Assembly (NCBI RefSeq): GCF_029320955.1
Contig: NZ_CP119757.1
Coordinates: 4,092,001 to 4,156,000 of the forward strand
Direction of reading: 5' to 3'
Source: Flavobacterium sp. YJ01
GTDB lineage: Bacteria; Bacteroidota; Bacteroidia; Flavobacteriales; Flavobacteriaceae
DNA length: 64,000 nucleotides
The notes under the pieces were generated by a model that was not told where the DNA came from, did no database searches, and was given only the letters and a program-made list of their open reading frames with translations. Positions 16,541-25,227 of the stretch are shown here, one piece after another. Numbering within the stretch: position 1 is the first letter of the stretch; each line of letters opens with the position of its first letter. The translations under genes were made by a program, and so were the position numbers.

Positions 16541-16671
16541 AAGTCATAAAATTAGTTTCATCTTTGTCAAAGTGTAAAACTTTGACAAAGATTACTCTAC
16601 AAGTAAAAACTAAATTCAAAATATAAATTAAAATCGACAAAGATCTGCACGACCAGTGTGATGCGTTTATT

Positions 16672-17457
16672 CTAAAACAAAATTTCTTTGGTAATTATAT
16701 AAAATCCCATAACGAGAACAAACCAGCCGAAAAGAGGTTTTAGTTTTGTTCCGTCTATTTTTTTAGAAAGCTGACTTCCAATCAACATTCCGATTAAAGC
16801 CATTGCAGAAACGCTTAATAAGAAAGTGTAATTTATAGATGTTCCGATGTATAAATCGCCCGCAAAACCTATTGAGGAATTAATGGTAATAATTAATAAT
16901 GAAGTTCCAACGGCCTGTTTCATTGGCAAATTGGCGAAAAAAAGCAAGGCTGGAATAATTAAAAATCCGCCACCAGCGCCAAGAAAACCCGTTACAATTC
17001 CGACCAAAAATCCAATAAAACTTAATTGCAAATAATTGGTTTCAGTATTTTTTATTTCAGGCTGATTTTTTTTAATCATCGAAATTGCTGCAGTAATCAT
17101 CAACACAGAAAAGATAATCATAATTAGAAAATCTTTGGATACCGAATAAGATGCAACACAAAATAAGGTTTTTGCAATTTGAGGAAAAATTACTTCGCGA
17201 ATTATTAGAATTGAAATAATTGAAGGAATCGCAAAATAAAGTGCCGATTTCAATTTCAGATTTCCCATTTTATAATGGCTGTAACTTCCAAAAAGAGCGG
17301 TAAGTCCAACAATAAAAAGAGAATAAGAAGTTGCCTGATCTGGATTTACTTTAAACAAATAAACCAAAATTGGAATAGTTAAAATAGAACCGCCTCCGCC
17401 AATTAAGCCAAGTGAAATTCCGATTATGATTGCAGCAAAAAAGCCTAAATATTCCAT
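16672..17457 (-). CDS. TauE/SafE family permease, sulfite or organosulfur export
   Basis: The 261-residue multi-pass membrane protein has the duplicated glycine-rich motif of the TauE/SafE family: IGISLGLIGGGGSILTIPIL near the N-terminus and VTGFLGAGGGFLIIPALL in the second half. About eight spans are visible. Members export sulfite, sulfoacetate or related anions. A Crp-like site upstream (17504-17517) matches that of the persulfide-oxidising MBL-rhodanese gene, which would produce sulfite; export of that sulfite is a coherent but inferred role. Confidence 0.88.
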   Translation of the reverse strand: MEYLGFFAAIIIGISLGLIGGGGSILTIPILVYLFKVNPDQATSYSLFIVGLTALFGSYSHYKMGNLKLKSALYFAIPSIISILIIREVIFPQIAKTLFCVASYSVSKDFLIMIIFSVLMITAAISMIKKNQPEIKNTETNYLQLSFIGFLVGIVTGFLGAGGGFLIIPALLFFANLPMKQAVGTSLLIITINSSIGFAGDLYIGTSINYTFLLSVSAMALIGMLIGSQLSKKIDGTKLKPLFGWFVLVMGFYIITKEILF

Positions 17458-17473
17458 TGCATTTATTTTAATG

Positions 17474-17517
17474 CAAAGTTGCTTCGGAAATTAGGATTCT
17501 ACAGTAACATTTATCAC
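17474..17517 (-). promoter_or_regulatory. promoter and Crp-like site of the TauE/SafE gene
   Basis: On the minus strand CAACTTTG (17474-17481) is a one-mismatch -7 box. The palindromic GTGATAAATGTTAC (minus strand, 17504-17517) is centred 36.5 bp from the end of the -7 box, the same geometry as at the MBL-rhodanese promoter. The shared pattern is GTGAYWWATGTTAC. Confidence 0.65.
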
Positions 17518-17564
17518 AGAAGATTTTTTTTTCGCCACGAATTCACGAATTATTGTGTCACATT

Positions 17565-17604
17565 GAGCGAAGTCGAAATGCTTTGCGGGGCTTCGACTTC
17601 GCTC
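17565..17604. repeat. palindromic intergenic repeat
   Basis: GAGCGAAGTCGAA and TTCGACTTCGCTC form a 13-bp stem with a 14-base loop. The GC-rich palindrome in an AT-rich spacer looks like a REP-type dispersed element. Confidence 0.6.
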
Positions 17605-17628
17605 AGCCTGACAACAGGAAATATTTTT

Positions 17629-17705
17629 GCCACAGATTAAAAGGATTATATGGATTTTTCTATTCTTAATAAAAAGAAATCCTAATAATCCTTTTAATCT
17701 GTGGC
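17629..17705. repeat. 77-bp inverted repeat
   Basis: GCCACAGATTAAAAGGATTAT at the left and its exact reverse complement at the right end enclose further paired words (GGATTTTTCT/AGAAATCC). It sits 12 bases downstream of the Crp/Fnr gene and could terminate it. Confidence 0.65.
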
Positions 17706-17716
17706 AGAAAAAAAAA

Positions 17717-18343
17717 CTATTTCAATAACTCAATCTGGTTTCGGTTGAGTTTGACCAGTCCGCGCTGTTCCATTTTTTTGAGTAATCTAGAAACCACTTC
17801 GCGAGAAGTATTCAATTCGGTTGCAATTTCCTGATGCGAGAGATTTACTTCAGAACAACCACAGGCATCAGAATGCCTTTTTAAGTAAAATTCCAATCGT
17901 TCGTCCATAGAGCGGAAAGCGATATTATCGACCACTTCTAGAACTTCTTCAAAACGGCTTCTGTAGGTTTCAATTACAAATTCGTACCAAGATCTGTGTT
18001 CCATCATCCATTTATCCATTGATTGTAGCGGAATCATCATTACAGAAACATCTTCGACCACTTTTGCCATAATCTGACTTTTCTCGCTTTTAACTGTGCA
18101 AATCATCGAAATTGCGCAAGCTTGACCTGGCTGTAAATAATACAATAAAAACTCGCCGCCATCTTCTCCTTCACGATAAATCTTGATTTTACCTTTGGTA
18201 ATCAAAGCTGTATTTTTAATATACTGCCCAGTGCGCATTAAAATAGTTCCTGCTTCAAAATCTTGAAGTGTTCCATTTTTTTCTATGGTTTCGATAAGTT
18301 CGTTGGAGAAATTTGGAAAGATGTTTTTTAATGAATTTTGCAT
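17717..18343 (-). CDS. Crp/Fnr family transcriptional regulator
   Basis: The 208-residue protein has a cyclic-nucleotide-binding-like beta barrel (about 20-120; YREGEDGGEFLLYYLQPGQACAI) and a C-terminal winged helix with the recognition helix TELNTSREVVSRLLKKME near residue 175. Cysteines occur (ACAISMICT in the barrel, DACGC before the HTH), but there is no clear Fnr N-terminal Fe-S cluster. Such regulators accompany TauE, YeeE and rhodanese genes in Bacteroidota and may sense sulfide or persulfide; that is inference. Likely targets are the two GTGAYWWATGTTAC sites in this window. Confidence 0.9.
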   Translation of the reverse strand: MQNSLKNIFPNFSNELIETIEKNGTLQDFEAGTILMRTGQYIKNTALITKGKIKIYREGEDGGEFLLYYLQPGQACAISMICTVKSEKSQIMAKVVEDVSVMMIPLQSMDKWMMEHRSWYEFVIETYRSRFEEVLEVVDNIAFRSMDERLEFYLKRHSDACGCSEVNLSHQEIATELNTSREVVSRLLKKMEQRGLVKLNRNQIELLK

Positions 18344-18694
18344 GGACTTTGTTTTTTAGCCATGAATTGCTCAAATCAATTTGTGGAAATTTGTGTAATT
18401 CGTGGCAGAGTATTTTATCAAAAAGAAATCAAAAGCTATGATTGATTGCAAAGATAATAGATTGAAATGGGATTAATTATCAGAAAATTAGATTTCATAT
18501 CAATTTTATGTAAATGAAAAAATCCTATTTTCTATCGATTTTGTGGACTGAATTTTTAAAAATAGTAACTAAATTTGTAATTCACTGATTATAATTGTTT
18601 CTCTAAAACGTTTTCTGAGAATAATAATCGAAATCGCATTTGGTACGTTTTTTATATATAGAAACGTCGTAATTTTACAAAAACACATTTTATT
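18344..18694. other. 351-bp intergenic region between crp-like and rhodanese genes
   Basis: This AT-rich divergent spacer holds a degenerate repeat word (AATTTGTGTAATTCGTGGC near 18386) whose relative (GCCACGAATTCACGAATT) lies on the other side of the regulator gene near 17534. The rhodanese promoter must lie here; TAATTTTA (18670-18677) is a possible weak -7 box. Nothing else is clear. Confidence 0.4.
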
Positions 18695-19006
18695 ATGAAT
18701 TTATCACAAGAAGATTGGGTTGCTCAGTTAAACGCTGACGAAAATGCAGTAATACTTGACGTAAGAACTGAAGACGAATTTAATGATGGCTACATTGAGA
18801 ATGCTCTAAATATTGATATCAATAAAGGGCAAGGTTTTATTTATGAAATTGAAGAATTAGATAAAAATAAAAATTATTACGTATACTGTCGTTCTGGAGC
18901 AAGAAGTGCAAAAGCATGCCAGGTTATGAACGAACTGGGTATACAAAACGCTTACAATTTGCTTGGAGGAATCCTGGATTGGGAAGGCGAAACAGTACAA
19001 CCATAA
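18695..19006 (+). CDS. single-domain rhodanese
   Basis: The 103-residue stand-alone rhodanese has [15 protein letters not shown] near residue 20, the active loop YCRSGARS with the catalytic Cys near residue 70, and [11 protein letters not shown] at the end. It transfers sulfane sulfur, probably cytoplasmic. It is divergent from the Crp/Fnr gene and is followed by a terminator, so it is probably monocistronic. It fits the sulfur theme of the region. Confidence 0.92.
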   Translation: MNLSQEDWVAQLNADENAVILDVRTEDEFNDGYIENALNIDINKGQGFIYEIEELDKNKNYYVYCRSGARSAKACQVMNELGIQNAYNLLGGILDWEGETVQP

Positions 19007-19012
19007 AAGAAG

Positions 19013-19038
19013 AAGAGGCATACAAAAGCCTCTTTTTT
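19013..19038 (+). terminator. intrinsic terminator of the rhodanese gene
   Basis: AAGAGGC pairs with GCCTCTT across an eight-base loop, followed by a T run. Confidence 0.8.
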
Positions 19039-19079
19039 CTTTTGAAAATAGAATTACCAGACCATTAAATAACCAAACT

Positions 19080-20660
19080 ATGAGTTTTATACCAGAAGAA
19101 TATCAGATTAATACGCTGATAAATCAAGATACTTATCTTGTAAACGGAGAATTGAAACAATGGACAGGGCAAACCACACCTGTGTTTTCTACTATTTCTT
19201 CAACAGAGAAATATTCTCCAACCTTATTAGGATCTATTCCTTTTATGGCAGAAAAAGAAGCGGCAGAAGTTGTAGAAGCTGCTACCAATGCGTACGATAT
19301 GGGGCAAGGTTTATGGCCAACTATGAAAGTTGTCGATCGTATTAAAAGCATGGAAAATTTTGTGAGACAAATGAAAGAAACTCGCGAAGAAGTGGTAAAA
19401 TACTTGATGTGGGAAATCGGAAAATCATTAGGAGATTCACAAAAAGAATTCGACAGAACAGTAGAATACATTTACGATACTATTGCCAGTTATAAAGAAT
19501 TAAACGGACGCAGCTCGCATTTTGAAAAAGTGCAAGGTGTAAATGCTATGATTCGTCGTGGACCTCTTGGTGTTGTTTTGTGTCTTGGTCCTTATAATTA
19601 CCCATTAAACGAGACTTTTTCATTGTTGATTCCGGCTTTAATTATGGGAAATACAGTGATTTTTAAACCTGCCAAACATGGTGTTTTATGTATTTCGCCA
19701 TTATTGGAAGCTTTTAGAAGCAGTTTTCCAAAAGGTGTAATTAATATCGTTTATGGAAGAGGGCGAGAAGTGGCGTCTCCAATCATGAAATCTGGAAAAA
19801 TTGATGTTTTGGCATTAATTGGAAACAGTAAATCGGCGATTGCTTTACAAGATCAGCATCCGAACAAAAACAGATTGCGTTTGATTTTAGGTTTAGAGGC
19901 TAAAAATCCAGCGATTATTCTTCCAGATGCCGATTTAGATTTGGCAATTCAAGAATGCATTACAGGAAGTTTGTCTTTTAACGGTCAGCGTTGTACGGCA
20001 TTAAAAGTATTATATGTTCACGAATCGATTAGAGAAGAATTCAACAAACGTTTTGCTGAAAAAGTAGATGGTTTAGTTTTCGGAAATCCGTGGGAAAAAG
20101 GAGTTTCTTTAACACCACTTCCTGAAACGGAAAAACCAAGTTATATTCAAGGATTAATTGATGATGCAACTTCTAAAGGAGCAGAAATCATTAATGAAAA
20201 AGGAGGAAAACATACTGATAATTATATTTTTCCAGCCGTTTTGTATCCGGTAAATAAAGAAATGCGTGTGTATCACGAAGAGCAGTTCGGGCCAGTTGTT
20301 CCTGTTCTTTCATTCAAAGATATTAAAGAGCCTTTGAAAGATATGGCAGAATCAAACTACGGACAACAAGTAAGTTTGTTTGGAAAAGATATTAAAACTT
20401 TGGCTCCGCTTATTGATGCTTTGGTGAATTTAGTTTGTAGAGTAAACCTCAACAGTTCTTGCCAAAGAGGACCAGACGCTTTCCCTTTTACAGGAAGAAA
20501 AGATTCTGCCGTAGGAACTTTGAGTATTCCAGATGCTTTGCGTTCTTTCTCAATCCGTACGTTTGTAGCTTCAAAAGATATCGATTATAATAATCAGATT
20601 CTGCAAGAATTGCTAAACAGCAAAGAATCAAACTTTATTAATACCGATTATATTTTGTAA
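19080..20660 (+). CDS. gapN: NADP-dependent glyceraldehyde-3-phosphate dehydrogenase-type ALDH
   Basis: The 526-residue aldehyde dehydrogenase has the GPYNYPLNE and FKPAKHG cofactor segments, the general base Glu273 in LGLEAKNPA and the nucleophile Cys305 in [10 protein letters not shown]. The GQRCTA context and overall sequence are those of non-phosphorylating GapN, which makes 3-phosphoglycerate and NADPH. The start is ATG 19080. A longer in-frame extension would run back through the rhodanese terminator and stop codon and is rejected. Substrate assignment is by family; another ALDH substrate is possible. Confidence 0.85.
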   Translation: MSFIPEEYQINTLINQDTYLVNGELKQWTGQTTPVFSTISSTEKYSPTLLGSIPFMAEKEAAEVVEAATNAYDMGQGLWPTMKVVDRIKSMENFVRQMKETREEVVKYLMWEIGKSLGDSQKEFDRTVEYIYDTIASYKELNGRSSHFEKVQGVNAMIRRGPLGVVLCLGPYNYPLNETFSLLIPALIMGNTVIFKPAKHGVLCISPLLEAFRSSFPKGVINIVYGRGREVASPIMKSGKIDVLALIGNSKSAIALQDQHPNKNRLRLILGLEAKNPAIILPDADLDLAIQECITGSLSFNGQRCTALKVLYVHESIREEFNKRFAEKVDGLVFGNPWEKGVSLTPLPETEKPSYIQGLIDDATSKGAEIINEKGGKHTDNYIFPAVLYPVNKEMRVYHEEQFGPVVPVLSFKDIKEPLKDMAESNYGQQVSLFGKDIKTLAPLIDALVNLVCRVNLNSSCQRGPDAFPFTGRKDSAVGTLSIPDALRSFSIRTFVASKDIDYNNQILQELLNSKESNFINTDYIL

Positions 20661-20689
20661 TAATTCAAGTTATATATTAATTGTAGATG

Positions 20690-20723
20690 CCGTCTGTTAC
20701 TTTTTGTAGCGGGCGGTTTTTTT
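20690..20723 (+). terminator. intrinsic terminator of the gapN-type gene
   Basis: CCGTCTGTTAC pairs with GTAGCGGGCGG (11 bp including G-U pairs, five-base loop), followed by seven T. Confidence 0.8.
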
Positions 20724-20729
20724 GTTCTA

Positions 20730-20818
20730 AGATGCGAAGGTTCTGAGAGGCTGAGGTTCTAAGTTTTTTTTTGAGGGACAAAGTAACAAAGTAACAAAGG
20801 TTCAGAGTTTCAGAGCTT
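20730..20818. repeat. fold-back spacer with GAGGTTCT/CAAAGTAACAAAG words
   Basis: The spacer has the tandem words AAGTAACAAAGTAACAAAGG, then GGTTCAGAGTTTCAGAGC, and earlier GGTTCTGAGAGGCTGAGG. It is of the same low-complexity style as 9859-9950 and is non-coding. Confidence 0.45.
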
Positions 20819-20954
20819 TGTTTAGCTATCAACTAAAAACCAACAACCATCAACAATTAATAATTCACAATTAATAACTAAATTTGTAACATTCGTAAAA
20901 AAAAATCCACTAATACGATATCAAAAATTAATTTAAAATATCTAAGAGCTACTT

Positions 20955-22832
20955 ATGGAAAAGAAATTATTGCAATTTGCAGTACTCGCATTTGTTCTTT
21001 TTACTCAAAATATCTTTGCACAGGATCTTTACATGCCACGAAATATAAAAGAGGCTTATGCAAACGGAACGCGTTCTAAAGACGGTAAACCAGGAAAAAA
21101 CTACTGGCAGAATCGTGGAAAATATAACATGGAAATCTCAGTTGATCCGAAAACGAGATTAGTAAGCGGAACTGAAACCATTATTTATGAAAATAATAGT
21201 CAAGATACGCTTCGAAATTTAGCAATTCGTTTTGTAAATAATCTTCATAAACCATCGTCACCGCGCGGAAGCGAAGTAAGCGACGATTTTTTAAGCGACG
21301 GATTGACAATTACTTCATTAAAAATAGAAAATGAAGTTTATAAAGAGAATGCCAGAAAATGGGGAACTGTTGGAACTGTGAAATTGAAAAAAGCAATTTT
21401 ACCGCATTCTAAAATTACTTTAAATATAGAATGGAATTATCCTTTATCGAAAGAGAGCGGGAGAGAAGGACAGATTGATGAAACGACTTTTTTTGTAGCT
21501 TACAGTTATCCTCGTGTGTCGGTTTACGATGATTATAATGGTTGGGATAAATTGCCTCATACAGATCGTCAAGAATTTTATAATGATTTTAATGATTATG
21601 TTTTTTCTGTAAAAGCGCCTAGAAATTATGTCGTTTATGCAACTGGAGATTTATTAAATCCAGATGAGGTTTTACAGCCAGAATTTGCTTCACGTTTAAA
21701 AAAATCATATTCTACAGATGAAATTTTGCATATCGCAAACGAACAAGAAATGAAAAGCGGCATCGTAACCAAACAATACGACTGGAATGTTTGGAAATTT
21801 GAAGCTAAAAATATTTCAGATGTTTGTTTTGGTTTAAGCGATCATTATTTATGGGACGCAAGTAGCGTTATTGTAGATAAAAAAACAAATCGTCGCGCAA
21901 GTGTTCAAGCGGCTTACAATGTGACTGGAACAGATTTCGTGAATTCAGTAAAAAACAATCAATATGCATTAGATTGGTTTTCTAACAATTGGCCTGGAGT
22001 TCCTTATCCGTTTTCTAAAATGACTGCTTTTCAGGGTTTTGCCGATATGGAATATCCAATGATGTGTAACGATTCGCAAATGGGTGATCCAGTTTTTGCA
22101 CAATTGGTACAAGATCATGAAGTGGCGCATACTTATTTTCCTTTTTATATGGGAATTAATGAAACGCGTTACGCTTTTATGGACGAAGGTTGGGCAACAA
22201 ATTTCGAATATTTAATCGGAATTGCTGAGCATGGAAAAGAGGCTGCAGATAAGTTTTATAAAGATTTTAGAGTAAAAAAATATATTTCAGATCGATCTAC
22301 AGAACAAGATCAGCCTATTATTTCGATGTCTACGCAGGTTTCTGGAGCAGGTTACGGAAATAATTCATACGGAAAAGCTTCTCTTTCGTATTTGGCTTTA
22401 AAAGATTTGTTGGGAGATGATTTGTTCAAAAAAGCATTGCATTATTACATGGATACATGGAATGGAAAACATCCGATTCCATGGGATTATTTTAACTCTT
22501 TTAATACCTCAACAGGGAAAAACTTAAATTGGTTTTTCCATAATTGGTTTTTTACAAACAACTATTTAGATCTTGCAGTTAAAAGTGTTTCTGCTGATAA
22601 TAAGACTATTATTGTAGAAAATATTGGTGGCTTTGCTATTCCTTTTGATGTTAATATTACTTATGCAGATAATTCAAAAGTAACATTACATCAAACACCT
22701 ACAATTTGGGAAAAGAACCAAAAAACAGCCAAAATTGTTTTGAAAAATGGAAAGAAAATCAAGCAGATAGAACTTGATGGAGGTATTTTTATGGATGCAA
22801 CTCCAAATAACAATATCTTATCTGTAAAATAA
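20955..22832 (+). CDS. M1 family metallopeptidase (aminopeptidase), secreted
   Basis: The 625-residue protein has a signal peptide (about 1-22, ending NIFAQ) and the M1 zinc signature His388-Glu389-Val-Ala-His392, with the third ligand Glu411 exactly 18 residues later (MDEGWATNFE). The N-terminal half is the beta-sandwich of M1 enzymes. It probably trims peptides in the periplasm. No T9SS sorting domain is seen at the C-terminus. The stop is 6 bases before the ACT-domain gene, so the two are in one transcript. A TAAATTTG box lies at 20879-20886. Confidence 0.93.
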   Translation: MEKKLLQFAVLAFVLFTQNIFAQDLYMPRNIKEAYANGTRSKDGKPGKNYWQNRGKYNMEISVDPKTRLVSGTETIIYENNSQDTLRNLAIRFVNNLHKPSSPRGSEVSDDFLSDGLTITSLKIENEVYKENARKWGTVGTVKLKKAILPHSKITLNIEWNYPLSKESGREGQIDETTFFVAYSYPRVSVYDDYNGWDKLPHTDRQEFYNDFNDYVFSVKAPRNYVVYATGDLLNPDEVLQPEFASRLKKSYSTDEILHIANEQEMKSGIVTKQYDWNVWKFEAKNISDVCFGLSDHYLWDASSVIVDKKTNRRASVQAAYNVTGTDFVNSVKNNQYALDWFSNNWPGVPYPFSKMTAFQGFADMEYPMMCNDSQMGDPVFAQLVQDHEVAHTYFPFYMGINETRYAFMDEGWATNFEYLIGIAEHGKEAADKFYKDFRVKKYISDRSTEQDQPIISMSTQVSGAGYGNNSYGKASLSYLALKDLLGDDLFKKALHYYMDTWNGKHPIPWDYFNSFNTSTGKNLNWFFHNWFFTNNYLDLAVKSVSADNKTIIVENIGGFAIPFDVNITYADNSKVTLHQTPTIWEKNQKTAKIVLKNGKKIKQIELDGGIFMDATPNNNILSVK

Positions 22833-22838
22833 TTTAAA

Positions 22839-23231
22839 ATGTCGGGAGAAAAAGATTTACAGCAATTGCTAAAAAGCATGAAACCTGAATTGAATTCTGG
22901 GGATTATGTTTTTTGTAAAGTAGAAAATCTTAAAGATATAGATCTTGATAAAATTGAAATGTTCTTTAAAGAAAAAGAAGCAATTACTTTAATTCTTAAA
23001 AAAGAAATTGCCGATTCTTTGCACTTAGATTATTCTGTTATAATGTCTTGGATAACACTTACAGTGCATTCATCATTAGAAGCAATTGGGTTGACAGCGG
23101 CATTTTCTAAAGCACTTTCGGAAAACGAAATAAGCTGTAATGTTGTAGCGGCTTATTATCACGATCATATTTTTGTAAATAAAAAAGATGCAGAAAAAGC
23201 GATAGAAATCCTGAATTTATTTTCGAATTAA
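22839..23231 (+). CDS. ACT-domain protein
   Basis: The 130-residue cytoplasmic protein resembles the small ACT-domain family with two ACT-like units: residues 1-55 (LNSGDYVFCKVENL...EKEAITLILKKE) and 60-130 (WITLTVHSSLEAIGLTAAFSKAL, then CNVVAAYYHDHIFV). These families bind amino acids and related effectors; the ligand is unknown. It is co-transcribed with the M1 peptidase and followed by a terminator. Confidence 0.8.
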   Translation: MSGEKDLQQLLKSMKPELNSGDYVFCKVENLKDIDLDKIEMFFKEKEAITLILKKEIADSLHLDYSVIMSWITLTVHSSLEAIGLTAAFSKALSENEISCNVVAAYYHDHIFVNKKDAEKAIEILNLFSN

Positions 23232-23250
23232 TAACATTTTGCGCTAAAAT

Positions 23251-23285
23251 AAAAAGAGAATCTAATATATTGGATTCTCTTTTTA
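23251..23285 (+). terminator. intrinsic terminator after the ACT gene
   Basis: AAAAAGAGAATC pairs with GATTCTCTTTTT across a ten-base loop, with an adjoining T-rich run. Confidence 0.85.
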
Positions 23286-23374
23286 TTTTTAATTGTTTTA
23301 AATATTTAAAAAAAAGTAGGAAAGTTTATTCAAAAAAAGTAGGTTTGCAAATAAACTAAACTAACACCATTTTA

Positions 23375-23989
23375 ATGAAAAAAACATTTCCCCTAATCGT
23401 TTTTTTGATTACTCTAAAATTTTTCGGACAGAATGATCAAAAAGCAGTGTTTCAGAAAAGCAAATACGAATTGGCTGTGTCCTACTACAAAAAAGCTGAG
23501 TTCGTAAAAGCTATTGACCTATTTTCTCTGGCAGCAAAAATTAAACCTGAAAATGAAATTGGTCAAGAAGCCATAAAAAAGGTAGACACACTAAAAGAAG
23601 TTTTAAGAAAAGAAATTCTTGATAACGCAATCGGAACTTGGAAAAAATCTGGAAATAATCCAGTTTGGGCAAGTACCTCAACAAATACAAATGTACAATC
23701 TGATTTTGATGAAATTATTGAAATTACCCAAAATGAAATTGCTTTTTATTCCCTAAATAAAAAAACAAAAGAAAAAAAACTTCTCAGAAAAGAAGACTTA
23801 ATTTATAACGATAAAAGCGATGTAGTTTCTTTATTTTCAGAAATAATACTTTCAGACGGAACAATCTGGAACTGTAGCATTAACGAAAAGGCAAATGTTT
23901 TACATGTCATTAACGTTGCTGTAACAACCGACGATGGAATCGAAAAAATAAAAATGGATAACGAAGAAAGTTACTACGTTAAAATATAA
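23375..23989 (+). CDS. secreted TPR-containing hypothetical protein
   Basis: The 204-residue protein has a signal peptide (KTFPLIVFLITLKFFG). One or two TPR-like helical pairs follow (YELAVSYYKKAEFVKAIDLFSLAAKIKPENE, about 28-58). The C-terminal half is a beta-rich domain with GTWKKSGNNPVW at its start, similar to lipocalin-type domains. Not recognised further. It is monocistronic with its own terminator. Confidence 0.7.
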   Translation: MKKTFPLIVFLITLKFFGQNDQKAVFQKSKYELAVSYYKKAEFVKAIDLFSLAAKIKPENEIGQEAIKKVDTLKEVLRKEILDNAIGTWKKSGNNPVWASTSTNTNVQSDFDEIIEITQNEIAFYSLNKKTKEKKLLRKEDLIYNDKSDVVSLFSEIILSDGTIWNCSINEKANVLHVINVAVTTDDGIEKIKMDNEESYYVKI

Positions 23990-24020
23990 AAAAGGGAATC
24001 ATTAGATTCCCTTTTTTTTT
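23990..24020 (+). terminator. intrinsic terminator
   Basis: AAAAGGGAATC pairs with GATTCCCTTTT across an ATTA loop, followed by a long T run, immediately after the stop of the TPR gene. Confidence 0.88.
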
Positions 24021-24106
24021 GAGTATTAAAAGAGCCAAATATTATCTGGACTTTTCAATTCACGACGAAATATTTTATTTTTGACGAAACTTGAAATCAA
24101 TTGTAA

Positions 24107-24511
24107 ATGGAAATTAAAGCAATTAAAGCATCAGATACTTGGCAGATAAGACATGAAGTAATGTGGCCAAATCAGCCTTTTGAATTTGTGCAGCTGGAAG
24201 AAGATAATTTTGGACTTCATTATGGTGTTTTCGAAAATGATACTTTAGTTTCTATTGTTTCATGTTTTATTTCGAATGAAGAAATGCAATTTAGAAAATT
24301 AGCAACTTTAGATTCTTATCAAGGAAAAGGAATTGCCTCTCAATTATTAAAATACATTTTTGCGTTAGCTCAAGAAAAAAAACTTAAAAAAGTTTGGTGC
24401 AATGCGAGAAAAGAAAAGAAAAAATTCTACGAAAAGTTTGGTATGATCGATACAGAGAATGTTTTTACCAAAGCCGGGCAAGAATTTACAGTTATGGAAA
24501 AGATTCTGTAA
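24107..24511 (+). CDS. GNAT family N-acetyltransferase
   Basis: The 134-residue protein has motif A in QFRKLATLDSYQGKGIASQLL (Q-G-K-G-I-A acetyl-CoA loop near residue 75) and the C-terminal CNARKEKKKFYEKFGM segment typical of small GNATs. Substrate unknown. It stands alone between terminators. Confidence 0.88.
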   Translation: MEIKAIKASDTWQIRHEVMWPNQPFEFVQLEEDNFGLHYGVFENDTLVSIVSCFISNEEMQFRKLATLDSYQGKGIASQLLKYIFALAQEKKLKKVWCNARKEKKKFYEKFGMIDTENVFTKAGQEFTVMEKIL

Positions 24512-24664
24512 GTTGTTGTCTTTTAGTGTTGTGTGTTGTTTTTGATGCTTTTAAATGATTCTTTTTGTTTTGTTTCGATAGAAAACGTTTTCGTTTGATA
24601 TTCAATGTTAAGACTTTCTTATTTTATTTTTTTTATTCTAATCTTTTATTACTTTCGCACCCAA

Positions 24665-25048
24665 ATGAGAAAGTTAATAGTATTTTTAGTATTCATGAAT
24701 ATGCTTCTGTTCGGCGGAGGCCAATATCTTAATGCAAATACTTTTGGCTTACCTCAACACCATAATCTTGAAAAGAAACATCGAGTTAAGTTTACTAATC
24801 ATGAACGTGGATCTTCTACCATCGAAGATGCTACTGATATTGATCTTGAAGAAGATCTTCTAGGAAATGATGATGTTGATGGACTTACGAATAAAATTTT
24901 TGCGGCTTCTTACAGCTTAGTAGACGATTTGTATCTGGCTCTTTCAGATCAATCTGCTGCAAAAGATTCCAATCGTTTTAAAATTTCTACGCCTTTCTTT
25001 GGGCATTCAAATCCTTTATACATTACTCAACAAGTATTAAGAATTTGA
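24665..25048 (+). CDS. small exported hypothetical protein upstream of the RND operon
   Basis: The 127-residue product starts MRKLIVFLVFMNMLLFGGGQ, a signal-like hydrophobic segment, followed by a polar, Asp/Glu-rich region (IEDATDIDLEEDLLGNDDVDG). The in-frame ATG at 24605 would overlap the promoter-like TTACTTTCG before 24665, so the later ATG is preferred. It is not recognised. It precedes the efflux genes by 180 bases on the same strand, so a regulatory or accessory role for that operon is conceivable but unproven. Confidence 0.55.
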   Translation: MRKLIVFLVFMNMLLFGGGQYLNANTFGLPQHHNLEKKHRVKFTNHERGSSTIEDATDIDLEEDLLGNDDVDGLTNKIFAASYSLVDDLYLALSDQSAAKDSNRFKISTPFFGHSNPLYITQQVLRI

Positions 25049-25227
25049 TTTTAAAGTATACATCGGTTACCTGAGTTTTGATCTCTGCGTATCTTGCTGT
25101 TGTATATTTTTTCTACTTCCGCTTATATGACTTTTAAGGTCTGGGCTACGGCTGACTGATGCATTTTAACATCCAAAAGGAATTTTTATTCCAAAAGCAT
25201 TCATAAGCTTAATTTCCAAACTAAATC

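Noticed and set aside
18963..19079. N-terminal extension of the GapN-type dehydrogenase
   Set aside because: The extra codons run through the rhodanese 3' end and its terminator hairpin and have no ALDH similarity; ATG 19080 gives the normal length.
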